Assembly: GCA_028291985.1 (NCBI GenBank)
Contig: JAQGNE010000070.1
Location: 62,001-126,000 of the forward strand
Reading direction: 5' to 3'
Length of the DNA stretch: 64,000 nt
From: Polaromonas sp.
GTDB lineage: Bacteria > Pseudomonadota > Gammaproteobacteria > Burkholderiales > Burkholderiaceae_C
Shown here: in pieces, positions 1 to 7,240 of the stretch
Layout of the letters: the number at the start of each line of letters is the position of its first letter
How positions within the stretch are numbered: position 1 is the first letter of the stretch
Made by a program: the position numbers and the translations under genes
Notes under the pieces: model-generated
Databases searched by the model: none
What the model saw: the letters and a program-made list of their open reading frames with translations, nothing else
Told to the model about the DNA's origin: nothing

Positions 1-407
1 TCACCGGATATGTCGAGGAAAACGGCGTGATGGCCGCTGTGCAGGTCATGGATGTAGAAGGTCAAACCCGACCAATGCCTGTCGATGCCGTGCTTGTCTT
101 TTTGGGGCTGTCGCCCAGGCTGGGGCCGATCGCCGATTGGGGCCTCGAAATGGAGCGCAAGCAGGTGCCGGTGGATACCGAGAAGTTTTCGACGCGCATT
201 CCTGGCGTATTTGCGGTGGGCGACATCAACACCTACCTGGGCAAGAAAAAACTGATTTTGAGCGCCTTTCATGAATGCGCTCTGGCTGCTTTTGGTGTTG
301 CTGCGCACATCCGTCCAGACAGCAAAATACCGCTGCAATACACGACCACCAGCACCCGCCTGCACACGTTGCTGGGTGTGGCGCCGGTGTCCGCTGCCGG
401 CAACTGA
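1..407 (+). CDS. Ferredoxin/flavodoxin-NADP+ reductase, thioredoxin-reductase-like (C-terminal part)
   Basis: The frame is open from the left edge, so the start lies outside the window; the stop is TGA at 405-407. About 134 C-terminal residues are visible. The motif [11 protein letters not shown] (FAD-binding GD motif of the thioredoxin reductase fold) sits near residue 73, and the [10 protein letters not shown] segment before it is typical of type 2 ferredoxin-NADP reductases, FAD flavoproteins that pass electrons between NADPH and ferredoxin or flavodoxin. The CxxC redox centre of true thioredoxin reductases would lie upstream and cannot be checked, so thioredoxin reductase is the alternative. 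The family call is fairly secure, the exact member less so. Confidence 0.75.
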   Translation, partial: TGYVEENGVMAAVQVMDVEGQTRPMPVDAVLVFLGLSPRLGPIADWGLEMERKQVPVDTEKFSTRIPGVFAVGDINTYLGKKKLILSAFHECALAAFGVAAHIRPDSKIPLQYTTTSTRLHTLLGVAPVSAAGN

Positions 408-552
408 CCCCGGCAGACCGAAAGTCCCTTGCTGTTATCCAGGCAGCACACAGCCCAATAAACGCTAGGGCTTGCGAGCACTTTGACCGGCATCGTTGGG
501 CATTGGCAGGGCAACCTTGCATGCAAGCGCGTCACTCCTTATAGATTTATAT

Positions 553-610
553 AAAAGTGGCTGTAGCCCAGGTTATACAAGGGGTATCAGCTATCGATAG
601 CATAGCAAAT
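553..610 (-). repeat. Dispersed ~65-bp palindrome-plus-TGGGCTA element, copy A
   Basis: Read on the minus strand this has the core GCTAT/ATAGC inverted repeat (the palindrome around ATCGAT), then a ACCCCTTGTATA block, then CTGGGCTA and a T-rich tail. The same order of blocks recurs at eight or more other places in the window. It lies between the reductase gene and the TPP riboswitch. A much more degenerate relative, keeping only TTATTGGGCT, may lie at about 440-487. Confidence 0.75.
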
Positions 611-664
611 GCATTCCAGGCCCCGCCCACCCACCATCGCCTACACTTGCCGCTGCGTACCCCG

Positions 665-775
665 GTGCGCGCCCGCTAGGGGTGTTGCCGGTTTGCTCGG
701 CTCGAGCACTGGCGACTGAGAAAGTCCCTTTGAACCTGATTGAGGTAATCCTCGCGCAGGAAAGCACGTAGACGC
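665..775 (+). promoter_or_regulatory. TPP riboswitch (THI element)
   Basis: The stretch holds the THI-box blocks in order: AGGGGTG near 676, CTGAGA at 716-721, CCCTTTGAACCTGAT at 726-740 and GCGCAGGAAAGC near 755-766. These match the conserved thiamine pyrophosphate aptamer. It stands about 60 bases before the transporter gene on the same strand, so thiamine pyrophosphate probably represses that gene. The outer limits of stem P1 are approximate. No clear terminator hairpin was seen between aptamer and start codon, so control may be at translation initiation. Confidence 0.9.
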
Positions 776-831
776 TGTCCGCCGGACCGGCCGCGCCCAA
801 GCCAACCTGCTGTTAACGACTGGATCTGTTA

Positions 832-2151
832 ATGGCCATTAGCCCGATATCGTCTACTGCTGCCGGTATGCAGCTTGTCACCAACGCTGCGTTGGCGCCT
901 TTGCCCGCGTCCAGCCGGACTTTTGACTTCGGCGACCACGCCGCGCTCTGGCTCAGCTTGGGCGTGGGATTGCTGGTGATGCAGATTGGCGCGTATCTGG
1001 TTCCTGCGCTGGGCGCACAGCAGGCGTTGCTGGTGATCGTGGCAGGCTCCGTTCTGGGGGCGGGGCTCCTGGCGTGGACGGCCCGGCTAGGCTGCGCAAG
1101 CGGGCTGTCCAGCGCCGGACTCATGCACGCCACCTACGGCAGCAGCTTCGCGCGCCTGCCGGTGTTGCTGAACATCGTGCAGCTTGTCGGATGGACCACT
1201 TTCGAACTGGTCGTCATGCGGGACGGTACGGTCGCCATCGCACGCCAGTCGGGCGGGTTCGCCCATGCCGCATGGCCAGTGCTTGCCACGCTGCTGTGGG
1301 GCACTGTCCTACTGGCGCTACTGTCGGGGTCCATGGTGACACTGGTTCGCAAATTCATCGGCCGCTTTGGATTGCCGCTGGTCGTTGTTTCGCTGCTGTG
1401 GCTGACCTGGCAGTTTCTGGCGAAGGCCAACAGCCAGGGATTGGCTGTGCTGTGGAGCCGGCCTGGCGCTGGCGGCATGAGCATGTTGTCGGCGCTTGAC
1501 CTGGTGATCGCCATGCCCGTCTCCTGGCTGCCACTGGTTGCAGACTTTGCACGCCATGGGCGCAGCAGCAGCAGCGCGTTCCGGGGAACCTGGCTGGGCT
1601 ACGCCATTGCCAACATCTGGTGCTATAGCCTGGGTGTGCTGGTCGCTACTACAACACCCAGCACCGATCTGGTTGCTGCCCTGCTGCTGGCCCAAGGTGG
1701 CCTGATCGCACTGGGGCTGATTCTGGTTGATGAGGTAGACAACGCCTACGGCGACCTTTACTCGGGCTCGGTGGCGAGCCACAGCCTGAAGCCCTCATGG
1801 AGCATACGGCGCTGGGGCATGTTGATGTGCGTGGTATGCACCTTGCTGGCACTGGTATTGCCGATACACAGTCTCGAGCCGTTTTTGCTGATGCTCAGCT
1901 CGGTGTTCATACCGCTTTACGGTGTGATCCTGGCACGGCTTTCGGGCGCTCGTCCGCAGATGCTGCTGCAACCGGACGCCGGCCGCCAGGTCAATACCAG
2001 CGCAGTGCTGATCTGGGTAGCAGGCATTGCCTGTTATCACCTGATGGCACAGCTGGCGCCCAGCTGGGGAGCGGCCTTGCCAACCCTGGCGCTAACTTTT
2101 GTTGTCGCGCGCCTCACCAGCCGCAGCACTTTCAAGGCCGTCACTGCCTGA
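832..2151 (+). CDS. cytX: Putative hydroxymethylpyrimidine/thiamine-precursor transporter, CytX type (NCS1 family)
   Basis: A 439-residue inner-membrane protein with about 12 hydrophobic segments, related to cytosine permeases. The N-terminal part has the DFGDHAALWLSLGVG block seen in CytX proteins, which import the pyrimidine moiety of thiamine. The TPP riboswitch directly upstream strongly supports a thiamine-related substrate. The ATG at 832 has no good Shine-Dalgarno sequence in front of it. Its last 60 bases overlap the end of convergent thiD, the kinase that would use the imported pyrimidine. Substrate specificity is inferred from the riboswitch and the family. Confidence 0.82.
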   Translation: MAISPISSTAAGMQLVTNAALAPLPASSRTFDFGDHAALWLSLGVGLLVMQIGAYLVPALGAQQALLVIVAGSVLGAGLLAWTARLGCASGLSSAGLMHATYGSSFARLPVLLNIVQLVGWTTFELVVMRDGTVAIARQSGGFAHAAWPVLATLLWGTVLLALLSGSMVTLVRKFIGRFGLPLVVVSLLWLTWQFLAKANSQGLAVLWSRPGAGGMSMLSALDLVIAMPVSWLPLVADFARHGRSSSSAFRGTWLGYAIANIWCYSLGVLVATTTPSTDLVAALLLAQGGLIALGLILVDEVDNAYGDLYSGSVASHSLKPSWSIRRWGMLMCVVCTLLALVLPIHSLEPFLLMLSSVFIPLYGVILARLSGARPQMLLQPDAGRQVNTSAVLIWVAGIACYHLMAQLAPSWGAALPTLALTFVVARLTSRSTFKAVTA

Positions 2152-2997
2152 GGCATCAACAGGCTTCAGCACCATGGGTAACGGGGCGAAGCCGTGGTTG
2201 AGCGGACCGCTGCCCGCGCCAGTGCGAACTGAAGCGCCTGCCCGAAGCGCGCTGCGGATAAAACCACGGGCTGCCTGTACCGCATCAGCCAGTTGGAGTC
2301 CGAGCGCTATGTACGCAGCAATGGCTGACGACAAGGTGCATCCGGTGCCGTGGGTGTTGGCGCTGGCAATGCGGGGCGCGCGCATCCAGACCGCTTGGGT
2401 GCCACGCTGCAGCAGGAGGTCGCTGACTGTGTCGCCCGCCAAGTGGCCCCCCTTGATCAACACGGCCTGCGCGCCCATGGCCAGCAGTTGATGTGCGGCG
2501 CGTTCCATATCCGCTTCACTGGTCATGGGCCGACCAACCAGCAGGCTGGTCTCGTCCAGGTTGGGCGTTACCAGCAGCGCGCGCGAAAAGAGCTTCTGCA
2601 CCAGTTCGGCAATGGCGGGCTGGTCGATCAGCACCGCGCCACTGGTTGCTACCATGACCGGATCGAGCACAACCTTCATGAGCGAGTGGCGGTCTATAGC
2701 GTCCGCAACCGTTTTGACAATTTCCGGCGAATGCAGCATGCCGATCTTGACTGCGTCCACGCCGATATCTTCGACTACCGCATCAATCTGGGCTGCCAGC
2801 ATCTGCGGCGGCAGGCCATGTATTGCGCGCACGCCGGTCGTGTTTTGCGCAGTGACCGCGGTGATGGCTGTCATGCCGTAGCATCCGAGCGCAACAAAGG
2901 TTTTGATATCGGCCTGAATGCCTGCACCGCCGCCGCTGTCCGAGCCTGCAATGCTCAGAACACGTGGATATGCATATTCGAAAGACGGGTTGAGCAT
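2092..2997 (-). CDS. thiD: Hydroxymethylpyrimidine/phosphomethylpyrimidine kinase
   Basis: A 301-residue ribokinase-fold enzyme that phosphorylates HMP and HMP-phosphate to HMP-PP in cytoplasmic thiamine synthesis. Visible hallmarks are SIAGSDSGGGAGIQAD at residues 15-30 and the anion-hole motif HGTGCTLS around 216-223. Length is slightly above the usual ~266-285, through a C-terminal tail. It converges on and overlaps the transporter gene, giving a two-gene thiamine salvage locus. The region upstream of its start carries an array of four palindromic operators (3075-3199), but whether these serve thiD is unknown. Confidence 0.93.
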   Translation of the reverse strand: MLNPSFEYAYPRVLSIAGSDSGGGAGIQADIKTFVALGCYGMTAITAVTAQNTTGVRAIHGLPPQMLAAQIDAVVEDIGVDAVKIGMLHSPEIVKTVADAIDRHSLMKVVLDPVMVATSGAVLIDQPAIAELVQKLFSRALLVTPNLDETSLLVGRPMTSEADMERAAHQLLAMGAQAVLIKGGHLAGDTVSDLLLQRGTQAVWMRAPRIASANTHGTGCTLSSAIAAYIALGLQLADAVQAARGFIRSALRAGASVRTGAGSGPLNHGFAPLPMVLKPVDASGSDGLESAAAGEARDNKS

Positions 2998-3073
2998 GGA
3001 AGCCTTTGGAAACAGCTGCGTGCGCCGTTAGCGAGCAAAAAAAGCACCTGCGGCTTACGCGGCAAAAACTGTT

Positions 3074-3200
3074 ATTCCGGCACGCGGAACAGGAGAAGCC
3101 GCGATTGTTCCGGCGCGCGGAATAGAGGAGATTGATGTTGTTCCGTTTAACAGAACAATATCACCATTTTTTGAACTGGCCCTATTCCGTTAGACGGAAC
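3074..3200. promoter_or_regulatory. Array of four phased palindromic operators, TTCCG-N5-CGGAA
   Basis: Four 15-bp palindromes lie at 3075-3089, 3108-3122, 3141-3155 and 3185-3199. Three are perfect TTCCG-N5-CGGAA; the third has CAGAA in the right arm. Start-to-start distances are 33, 33 and 44 bases, all multiples of 11, so all sites would face the same side of the helix, as expected for cooperative binding of a dimer or tetramer. The half-sites resemble those of IclR-family regulators such as GenR (ATTCC/GGAAT type). Flanking genes are thiD (divergent) and a 28-codon remnant at 3254. The regulator is not identified; the IclR protein at 8849 is a candidate only by family. Confidence 0.6.
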
Positions 3201-3253
3201 CTATCTAGAGATGCCATCTGATGCTGCATTTTCAGTTCACTAGGAACCAGACC

Positions 3254-3340
3254 ATGACCACCACAAGCACCACCAAGGAACCTGTCACTAACAGTTGGAG
3301 CACATACGGGTACAACGGCGGCGTGGGGAGGGCGGGTTGA
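3254..3340 (+). pseudogene. Short ORF, probably the 5' remnant of a lost gene
   Basis: ATG at 3254 is preceded by AGGAA at 3242-3246, a reasonable ribosome binding site, 54 bases after the last operator. It encodes 28 residues beginning MTTTSTTKEPVTNSW and stops at 3338-3340. The Thr-rich start looks like an ordinary N-terminus cut short. With the operator array in front, the simplest reading is that a regulated operon once started here and was mostly deleted. A genuine small protein or a leader peptide cannot be excluded. The product is not recognised. Confidence 0.3.
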
Positions 3341-3466
3341 AAGTTCAGATGAATGATTTGAGGAAACCGACTTGTTCTCTTCTCTTTAATGCTAATACCC
3401 AGTTTGCCGTTGAATTTTCGTTGTGAGCGCGCGCCCGCGCGCTCGCGCGAGTAATAACTTTTAATC

Positions 3467-3712
3467 TTGCTACACAAACACTCACGTGAGCCCCTCTATG
3501 GGCCATTCAAGTCACGGATCAATAAGCTGGCACATAGGATGGCCGTTGACCATGAAGCAGGCTCAAAGGCCGCTCTTCTCGAGCAGGTCCTTGCAGCGCG
3601 TGATGCAGGCGCGCCATTCGCCGAGCTGGACAATTTGATTACTGAGTTAGAGACTGTGCCGCCCGAAGGGCAAGTCCTTAAGACCCTCTTCGCAAAGACG
3701 GAAGCGGGCTAA
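3467..3712 (+). CDS. Hypothetical small protein
   Basis: An 81-residue ORF from a TTG at 3467; a shorter form could start at ATG 3539 (57 residues). The C-terminal half, with LLEQVLAARDAGAPFAEL, is helical and acidic-basic mixed like a real cytoplasmic protein. No family was recognised and no clear ribosome binding site precedes the TTG. A GC-rich 9-bp inverted repeat at 3425-3444 lies just upstream. It may be a fragment of a larger gene, as this region seems rearranged. Confidence 0.3.
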   Translation: MLHKHSREPLYGPFKSRINKLAHRMAVDHEAGSKAALLEQVLAARDAGAPFAELDNLITELETVPPEGQVLKTLFAKTEAG

Positions 3713-4012
3713 TGTTGCGCGGTAGTCGGTACTCCAGCAGGCGCCCCATTACCTGAGCCAGACCGACCAGCGAGGCTATGGCATGGCAGCGGCCAGACTT
3801 ATGCCTCTGGCCTGCAGCAGGCGCGGCAAATGGGCGGCCATCGGTTACTGACGAACCATGTCGGGCCGAACACAAAGGCCAACAATATTGTTTTGGCTGG
3901 TGGCGCTACCCATGCCGCAGCTGGGGCATGTGCTGTTTCCTGCCCTGCTAGGTCCGCTTTCGCCGAGGGCCACGTTGATGGCACTTATCTGCCCGTCTTG
4001 TAGAATTACCGG
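3713..4012. other. Intergenic stretch without a supported gene
   Basis: No reading frame here resembles a known protein. A 61-residue ORF on the minus strand (3799-3984) and hydrophobic plus-strand readings near 3850-3990 have no recognisable motif. TAGAAT at 4001-4006 could be a -10 box for the next gene; if so the transcript would start close to its ATG at 4013. Confidence 0.4.
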
Positions 4013-4357
4013 ATGGTGCGAAAGCTGATGCTTCTCCTGGCGTTTTTGGCCGTTTTTGGCCAGGCGTTAGCGAGTTCCTCCCTTCCTAGATTGGGCTTCG
4101 GGGAACTCGGCCACGTGCTGGCGCATGCGCAGGAGGACGGCCACCATCACCATGACGACGGCGACATGCACGCCGATGACGCGGACGAGGGAGGTTTTCA
4201 CGTTCACCTGGACGGCGCGAACTCTGCTGCCCTCCCAGCTGCCACGGCAGCACGCCCTGCTCCGACCCAGCCGAAAGGTCAGCCTCGGTGGGAGCCGCGT
4301 TTGCATCTATCTCCAACGATTGATGGCCTCCTAAAACCTCCAAAGTTAGCGTCCTGA
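4013..4357 (+). CDS. Secreted histidine-rich protein, CzcI/metal-resistance type
   Basis: A 114-residue protein with a signal peptide (MVRKLMLLLAFLAVFGQALAS, cut near residue 21) and a histidine/aspartate cluster EDGHHHHDDGDMHADDAD at about 41-58, followed by HVHLDG. The C-terminus is Pro-rich, ending near DGLLKPPKLAS. This layout resembles periplasmic CzcI-like proteins found beside cobalt-zinc-cadmium efflux genes; that match is from memory and tentative. It likely binds divalent metal in the periplasm. The start could also be ATG 4028. A terminator follows at 4359-4384, so it may be expressed separately from the next three genes. Confidence 0.55.
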   Translation: MVRKLMLLLAFLAVFGQALASSSLPRLGFGELGHVLAHAQEDGHHHHDDGDMHADDADEGGFHVHLDGANSAALPAATAARPAPTQPKGQPRWEPRLHLSPTIDGLLKPPKLAS

Positions 4358-4358
4358 A

Positions 4359-4384
4359 CCGCGGGGTTTTGCCCCGCGTTTCTA
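4359..4384 (+). terminator. Intrinsic terminator
   Basis: The stem CGCGGGG (4360-4366) pairs with CCCCGCG (4372-4378) around a five-base loop and is followed by TTTCT. It stands directly after the His-rich gene and before the HupE/UreJ-like gene. Confidence 0.75.
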
Positions 4385-4456
4385 TCCCCGTGTTAGCGCG
4401 GAATGGCGGTGCAAGCCGCTCTTGCCCGCGGCCCTGGACGCATCTTTTGGAAAACT

Positions 4457-5233
4457 ATGAACCTTCTTTCTCGCGTGGCGGTGCTCGCTACGTTCCTTGC
4501 ACCATCAATAGCGCTCGCCCACGGCATCTCTGAGGCCGACAAGCAAGCGATGCTGGCTGGTGGCTATTGGCAATACGTTTCGCTCGGCGCCAAGCACATG
4601 CTCACCGGCTACGACCACTTGCTCTTTCTCTTCGGGGTGGTCTTTTTCCTGACCAATTTCCGCGACGTCGCCAAGTTCGTCACCGCCTTCACTCTAGGGC
4701 ACTGCATCACACTGATCTTCGCTACGTTCCTGGGCATTACCTGGAACTACTGGTTGGTTGACGCGGTGATCGCCCTGACCGTGATCTATAAGGGCTTCGA
4801 CAACAACGGCGGCTTCCAGCGCCACTTTGACGTGAAGTCGCCGAACCTCGTGGCCGCTGTGTTTATTTTTGGTCTCATTCACGGTTTCGGCTTGTCAACG
4901 AGGCTGCAGCAGTTGCCGTTGGGCGAAGACAAGATGGGCATGCTGGGGCGAATCCTGAGCTTCAACGTGGGCGTCGAGGTCGGCCAAATCGCGGCACTGT
5001 CCGCGATGCTCGTTGTCCTTGCTGCCTGGCGCCGACGCCCCAGTTTCCCCAAACTGGCGGTTGCTGCCAACACCGCTCTTATGTTCGTTGGAGGCCTGTT
5101 GCTGCTTATGCAGCTGCATGGCTACACCCATGACGCCGACCCCGGCGGGTTCCGTTTCCCGGAGGAGGAGCACAAGCACCTCCACGAGGACCTGGACTTG
5201 GCCAAACCTGATCCCACTCGCGACAACCTCTAA
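4457..5233 (+). CDS. HupE/UreJ-family membrane protein
   Basis: A 258-residue protein with an N-terminal signal or first helix ending ALAHGISEADKQ, followed by about six transmembrane segments. Conserved HupE/UreJ features are GAKHMLTGYDHLLFL near residue 45, the helix with FTLGHCITL near 80, and GLIHGFGLS near 139. His and Asp inside these helices are the likely metal ligands; characterised relatives are nickel/cobalt permeases. The tail is His/Glu-rich (EEEHKHLHEDLD). ATG 4457 is chosen because GGA lies 6 bases upstream and the signal sequence starts cleanly there; an upstream in-frame ATG at 4403 gives an unlikely extension. It is first of a run with the DUF6488 gene and the DMT exporter. 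Confidence 0.75.
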   Translation: MNLLSRVAVLATFLAPSIALAHGISEADKQAMLAGGYWQYVSLGAKHMLTGYDHLLFLFGVVFFLTNFRDVAKFVTAFTLGHCITLIFATFLGITWNYWLVDAVIALTVIYKGFDNNGGFQRHFDVKSPNLVAAVFIFGLIHGFGLSTRLQQLPLGEDKMGMLGRILSFNVGVEVGQIAALSAMLVVLAAWRRRPSFPKLAVAANTALMFVGGLLLLMQLHGYTHDADPGGFRFPEEEHKHLHEDLDLAKPDPTRDNL

Positions 5234-5243
5234 AGGCATCACT

Positions 5244-5594
5244 ATGAAACGCATCGCAATCGCCATCTCTTCCTTCGCAGCTCTCACGATGAGCGCTCCG
5301 GTCCTGGCGGACCAAGGCAGTTCCTGCCACTTCCACGGATCGACTCCGGCTAAGGAGGAAACGGTTCTCAACTGCGCTGCGCAGCGCAAAGACGCATTGG
5401 TCTCTAGCGGCAAGCTCGACGCCACCTGGAAGGGCGTGAAACAAGATAAAGCCGAGCAGGTCGACGGCAGGAAGGGCAAGGAGTGGAAAGTCACCTTCAA
5501 GAACCCTGTCGCTGCCGACAAGGACAAGCAGACGCTATACGTCTTCTTGAGCCTGCCGGGCAACGTCATTGCGGCGAACCACACCGGGAAGTGA
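5244..5594 (+). CDS. Periplasmic DUF6488-type protein
   Basis: A 116-residue protein with a signal peptide (cleavage after VLADQ, about residue 22) and the pattern SSCHFHGSTPAKEETV, a CAAQRKDAL block, EWKVTFKNP and a C-terminal GNVIAANHTGK. These match a small family of unknown function (DUF6488) that I recall near metal transport genes; this is from memory. Two cysteines and a CHFH motif could bind metal. It begins 10 bases after the HupE/UreJ-like gene and the next gene starts 4 bases after its stop, so the three form an operon. Confidence 0.65.
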   Translation: MKRIAIAISSFAALTMSAPVLADQGSSCHFHGSTPAKEETVLNCAAQRKDALVSSGKLDATWKGVKQDKAEQVDGRKGKEWKVTFKNPVAADKDKQTLYVFLSLPGNVIAANHTGK

Positions 5595-5598
5595 CCCG

Positions 5599-6657
5599 GT
5601 GAAGCTCGCAGCAGCCGGAATTGGGCCAGCCGCTGCGGGCGGGCTACTTGCTCTGCTCGCGGCGGCACTGTTTGGCCTTTCGACGCCGCTGCTCCAACTT
5701 CTTGGCAGAGGGCTTGGGCCTTTCTCCACCGCCAGCCTGCTCTATACCGGGGCTGCGCTGGTGGGTGCCCTTCTTCGCCGAGGCGCTGAGCGGGAAGCGG
5801 CGCTCACGCGAACCGATGTGCCCAGGCTTGCCCTGGTCGCCTTCCTCGGTGCGGTGATCGGGCCGGTTGCGCTCGCCTGGGGGCTGCAACGTGCCAGTGG
5901 TGCTGGCGCTTCCCTCATGCTCACGCTGGAAGCGCTCTTCACAGCCGTCCTTGCCAGGCTGCTGTATCGGGAGACGATGGACTTGCGGGTGTGGGCCGCC
6001 ATGGTGTTGCTTCTCGGTGGAGGCGCTTTGCTCGGGCTCGACCAGGCGTCGGCGGGCTCTGCCCAGCTTGCTGGGCTCTTGGCAGTCCTGGTGGCGACAG
6101 CGGCCTGGGGCGCGGACAATGCCGCATCGCGAGCGTTGGCCGAGCGCGACCCGGGGCAGGTGGTGTTTGCCAAATGCAGTCTCGGGGCATGCGCAACTTT
6201 TGTCCTGGCACTCGCCGCTGGCGAGCCTCTACCTAGCCTGCCGGCTGCGCTTGGCCTGCTAGCCGTGGGCGCCACCGGTTACGGGCTTTCTCTTCGCTTC
6301 TACCTGCTTGCCCAGCGCGGTTTTGGCGCCGCGCGGACGGGTTCAGTCTTTGCCTGCGCTCCGTTCATTGGCGCTATGGGCGCGTTGGTTCTGGGTGATC
6401 GCTCTGGAGGATATCTGATGGCGGGAGCGGGGCTTCTGATGGCTCTGGGGGTATTTCTGCACCTGTTCGAGCGGCATGTCCACGAACACCAGCACGAACG
6501 AACGGACCATGAGCACGCCCATGACCACTCAGACGGTCACCACGACCACGTACATGACCCGATGCCAGTAGGTCCACACAGCCACAGGCACGCTCATGAG
6601 CCTGCTCGGCATGCACATCCCCATACGCCGGATGCGCATCACCAGCATCGTCACTGA
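5599..6657 (+). CDS. DMT-superfamily (EamA) exporter with a His-rich C-terminal tail
   Basis: A 352-residue protein with about ten transmembrane helices in two EamA repeats (roughly 12-145 and 160-290). The tail from about residue 293 contains more than 20 histidines in HxH and HxHxH patterns, a likely cytoplasmic metal-binding region. The GTG at 5599 is chosen because GGGAAG at 5586-5591 is correctly spaced, although a longer frame from ATG 5569 overlaps the upstream gene. Position after the HupE/UreJ and DUF6488 genes suggests metal export; the cation is not known. No intact partner pump lies nearby. Confidence 0.72.
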   Translation: MKLAAAGIGPAAAGGLLALLAAALFGLSTPLLQLLGRGLGPFSTASLLYTGAALVGALLRRGAEREAALTRTDVPRLALVAFLGAVIGPVALAWGLQRASGAGASLMLTLEALFTAVLARLLYRETMDLRVWAAMVLLLGGGALLGLDQASAGSAQLAGLLAVLVATAAWGADNAASRALAERDPGQVVFAKCSLGACATFVLALAAGEPLPSLPAALGLLAVGATGYGLSLRFYLLAQRGFGAARTGSVFACAPFIGAMGALVLGDRSGGYLMAGAGLLMALGVFLHLFERHVHEHQHERTDHEHAHDHSDGHHDHVHDPMPVGPHSHRHAHEPARHAHPHTPDAHHQHRH

Positions 6658-6868
6658 CTTTGGCACCAAAGCCTTCAGCCTGTAACCCCAACAAAGCACT
6701 TAAAGGCAAAAGACCGCACGCTTGGATGCAAAATCGCCGCTTATCCTTGTCAAAAAGTGCAAGCTTGCCGCGCTCACTACGAAAACATCAGGCACATGAA
6801 AGCTCTAAGAGCGGTAAGGTCAAAGTTAGGTATCAGTCTGGCAAAAACTGACAACGGCAAAACCATAA

Positions 6869-6906
6869 AAAAAGCCCGCTACTTTTTTAGTAGCGGGCTT
6901 TTTTTT
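6869..6906. terminator. Bidirectional intrinsic terminator
   Basis: The stem AGCCCGCTAC pairs with GTAGCGGGCT, flanked by A7 on the left and T8 on the right, so it can stop transcription both from the metal cluster (plus) and from tRNA-Asn (minus). Between 6658 and this hairpin nothing gene-like is seen. Confidence 0.85.
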
Positions 6907-6923
6907 GCCAGTGCGGCTTATCT

Positions 6924-6999
6924 TGGCTCCTCAACCTGGGCTCGAACCAGGGACCTACGGATTAACAGTCCGGCGCTCTACCAACTGAGCTATTGAGGA
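6924..6999 (-). tRNA. tRNA-Asn (GTT)
   Basis: The minus strand folds as a full cloverleaf: acceptor TCCTCAA pairing with TTGAGGA, D-arm GCTCAGTTGGTAGAGC, anticodon loop CTGTTAA with anticodon GTT, T-arm around GGTTCGAGCC, discriminator G, and an encoded CCA at 6924-6926. It is 76 bases long. A TATAAT -10 box lies on the minus strand at 7012-7017, seven bases before the likely transcript start; the -35 box is poor. Confidence 0.97.
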
Positions 7000-7240
7000 A
7001 TGCAGCCTCAGATTATAGCTCGCTTTTCAGCCCCTTCCGTGCGAATGACTCTTGAAAACAACTTAGTCTGTGCCGTAGGATCATGAGCCAACCAGGACGC
7101 TAACCTGTGTGCAGTCTTGCCGGCCGTGTTACGCATGAGAGCCGCTATTCAACGACAGGTTTCGCTGGTGTGGAGAAGAAACTTCTCAACCCACAAAGCA
7201 GGCAACCCGGCAACTCAACCCCGTCTCAGATAAATATCGT

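Noticed and set aside
3232-3477. 81-residue minus-strand ORF with a hydrophobic C-terminus
   Set aside because: The hydrophobic end is the reverse of a Thr-rich plus-strand stretch; it spans the GC hairpin and has no ribosome site.
3975-4006. TTGATG and TAGAAT with a 20-base spacer, as in MerR-controlled promoters
   Set aside because: No dyad symmetry in the spacer and no MerR-type gene nearby; the match is too weak to call.
6660-6851. 63-residue Lys/Ser-rich ORF after the DMT exporter
   Set aside because: No ribosome site or motif; it lies in a spacer ending in a terminator and is probably chance.
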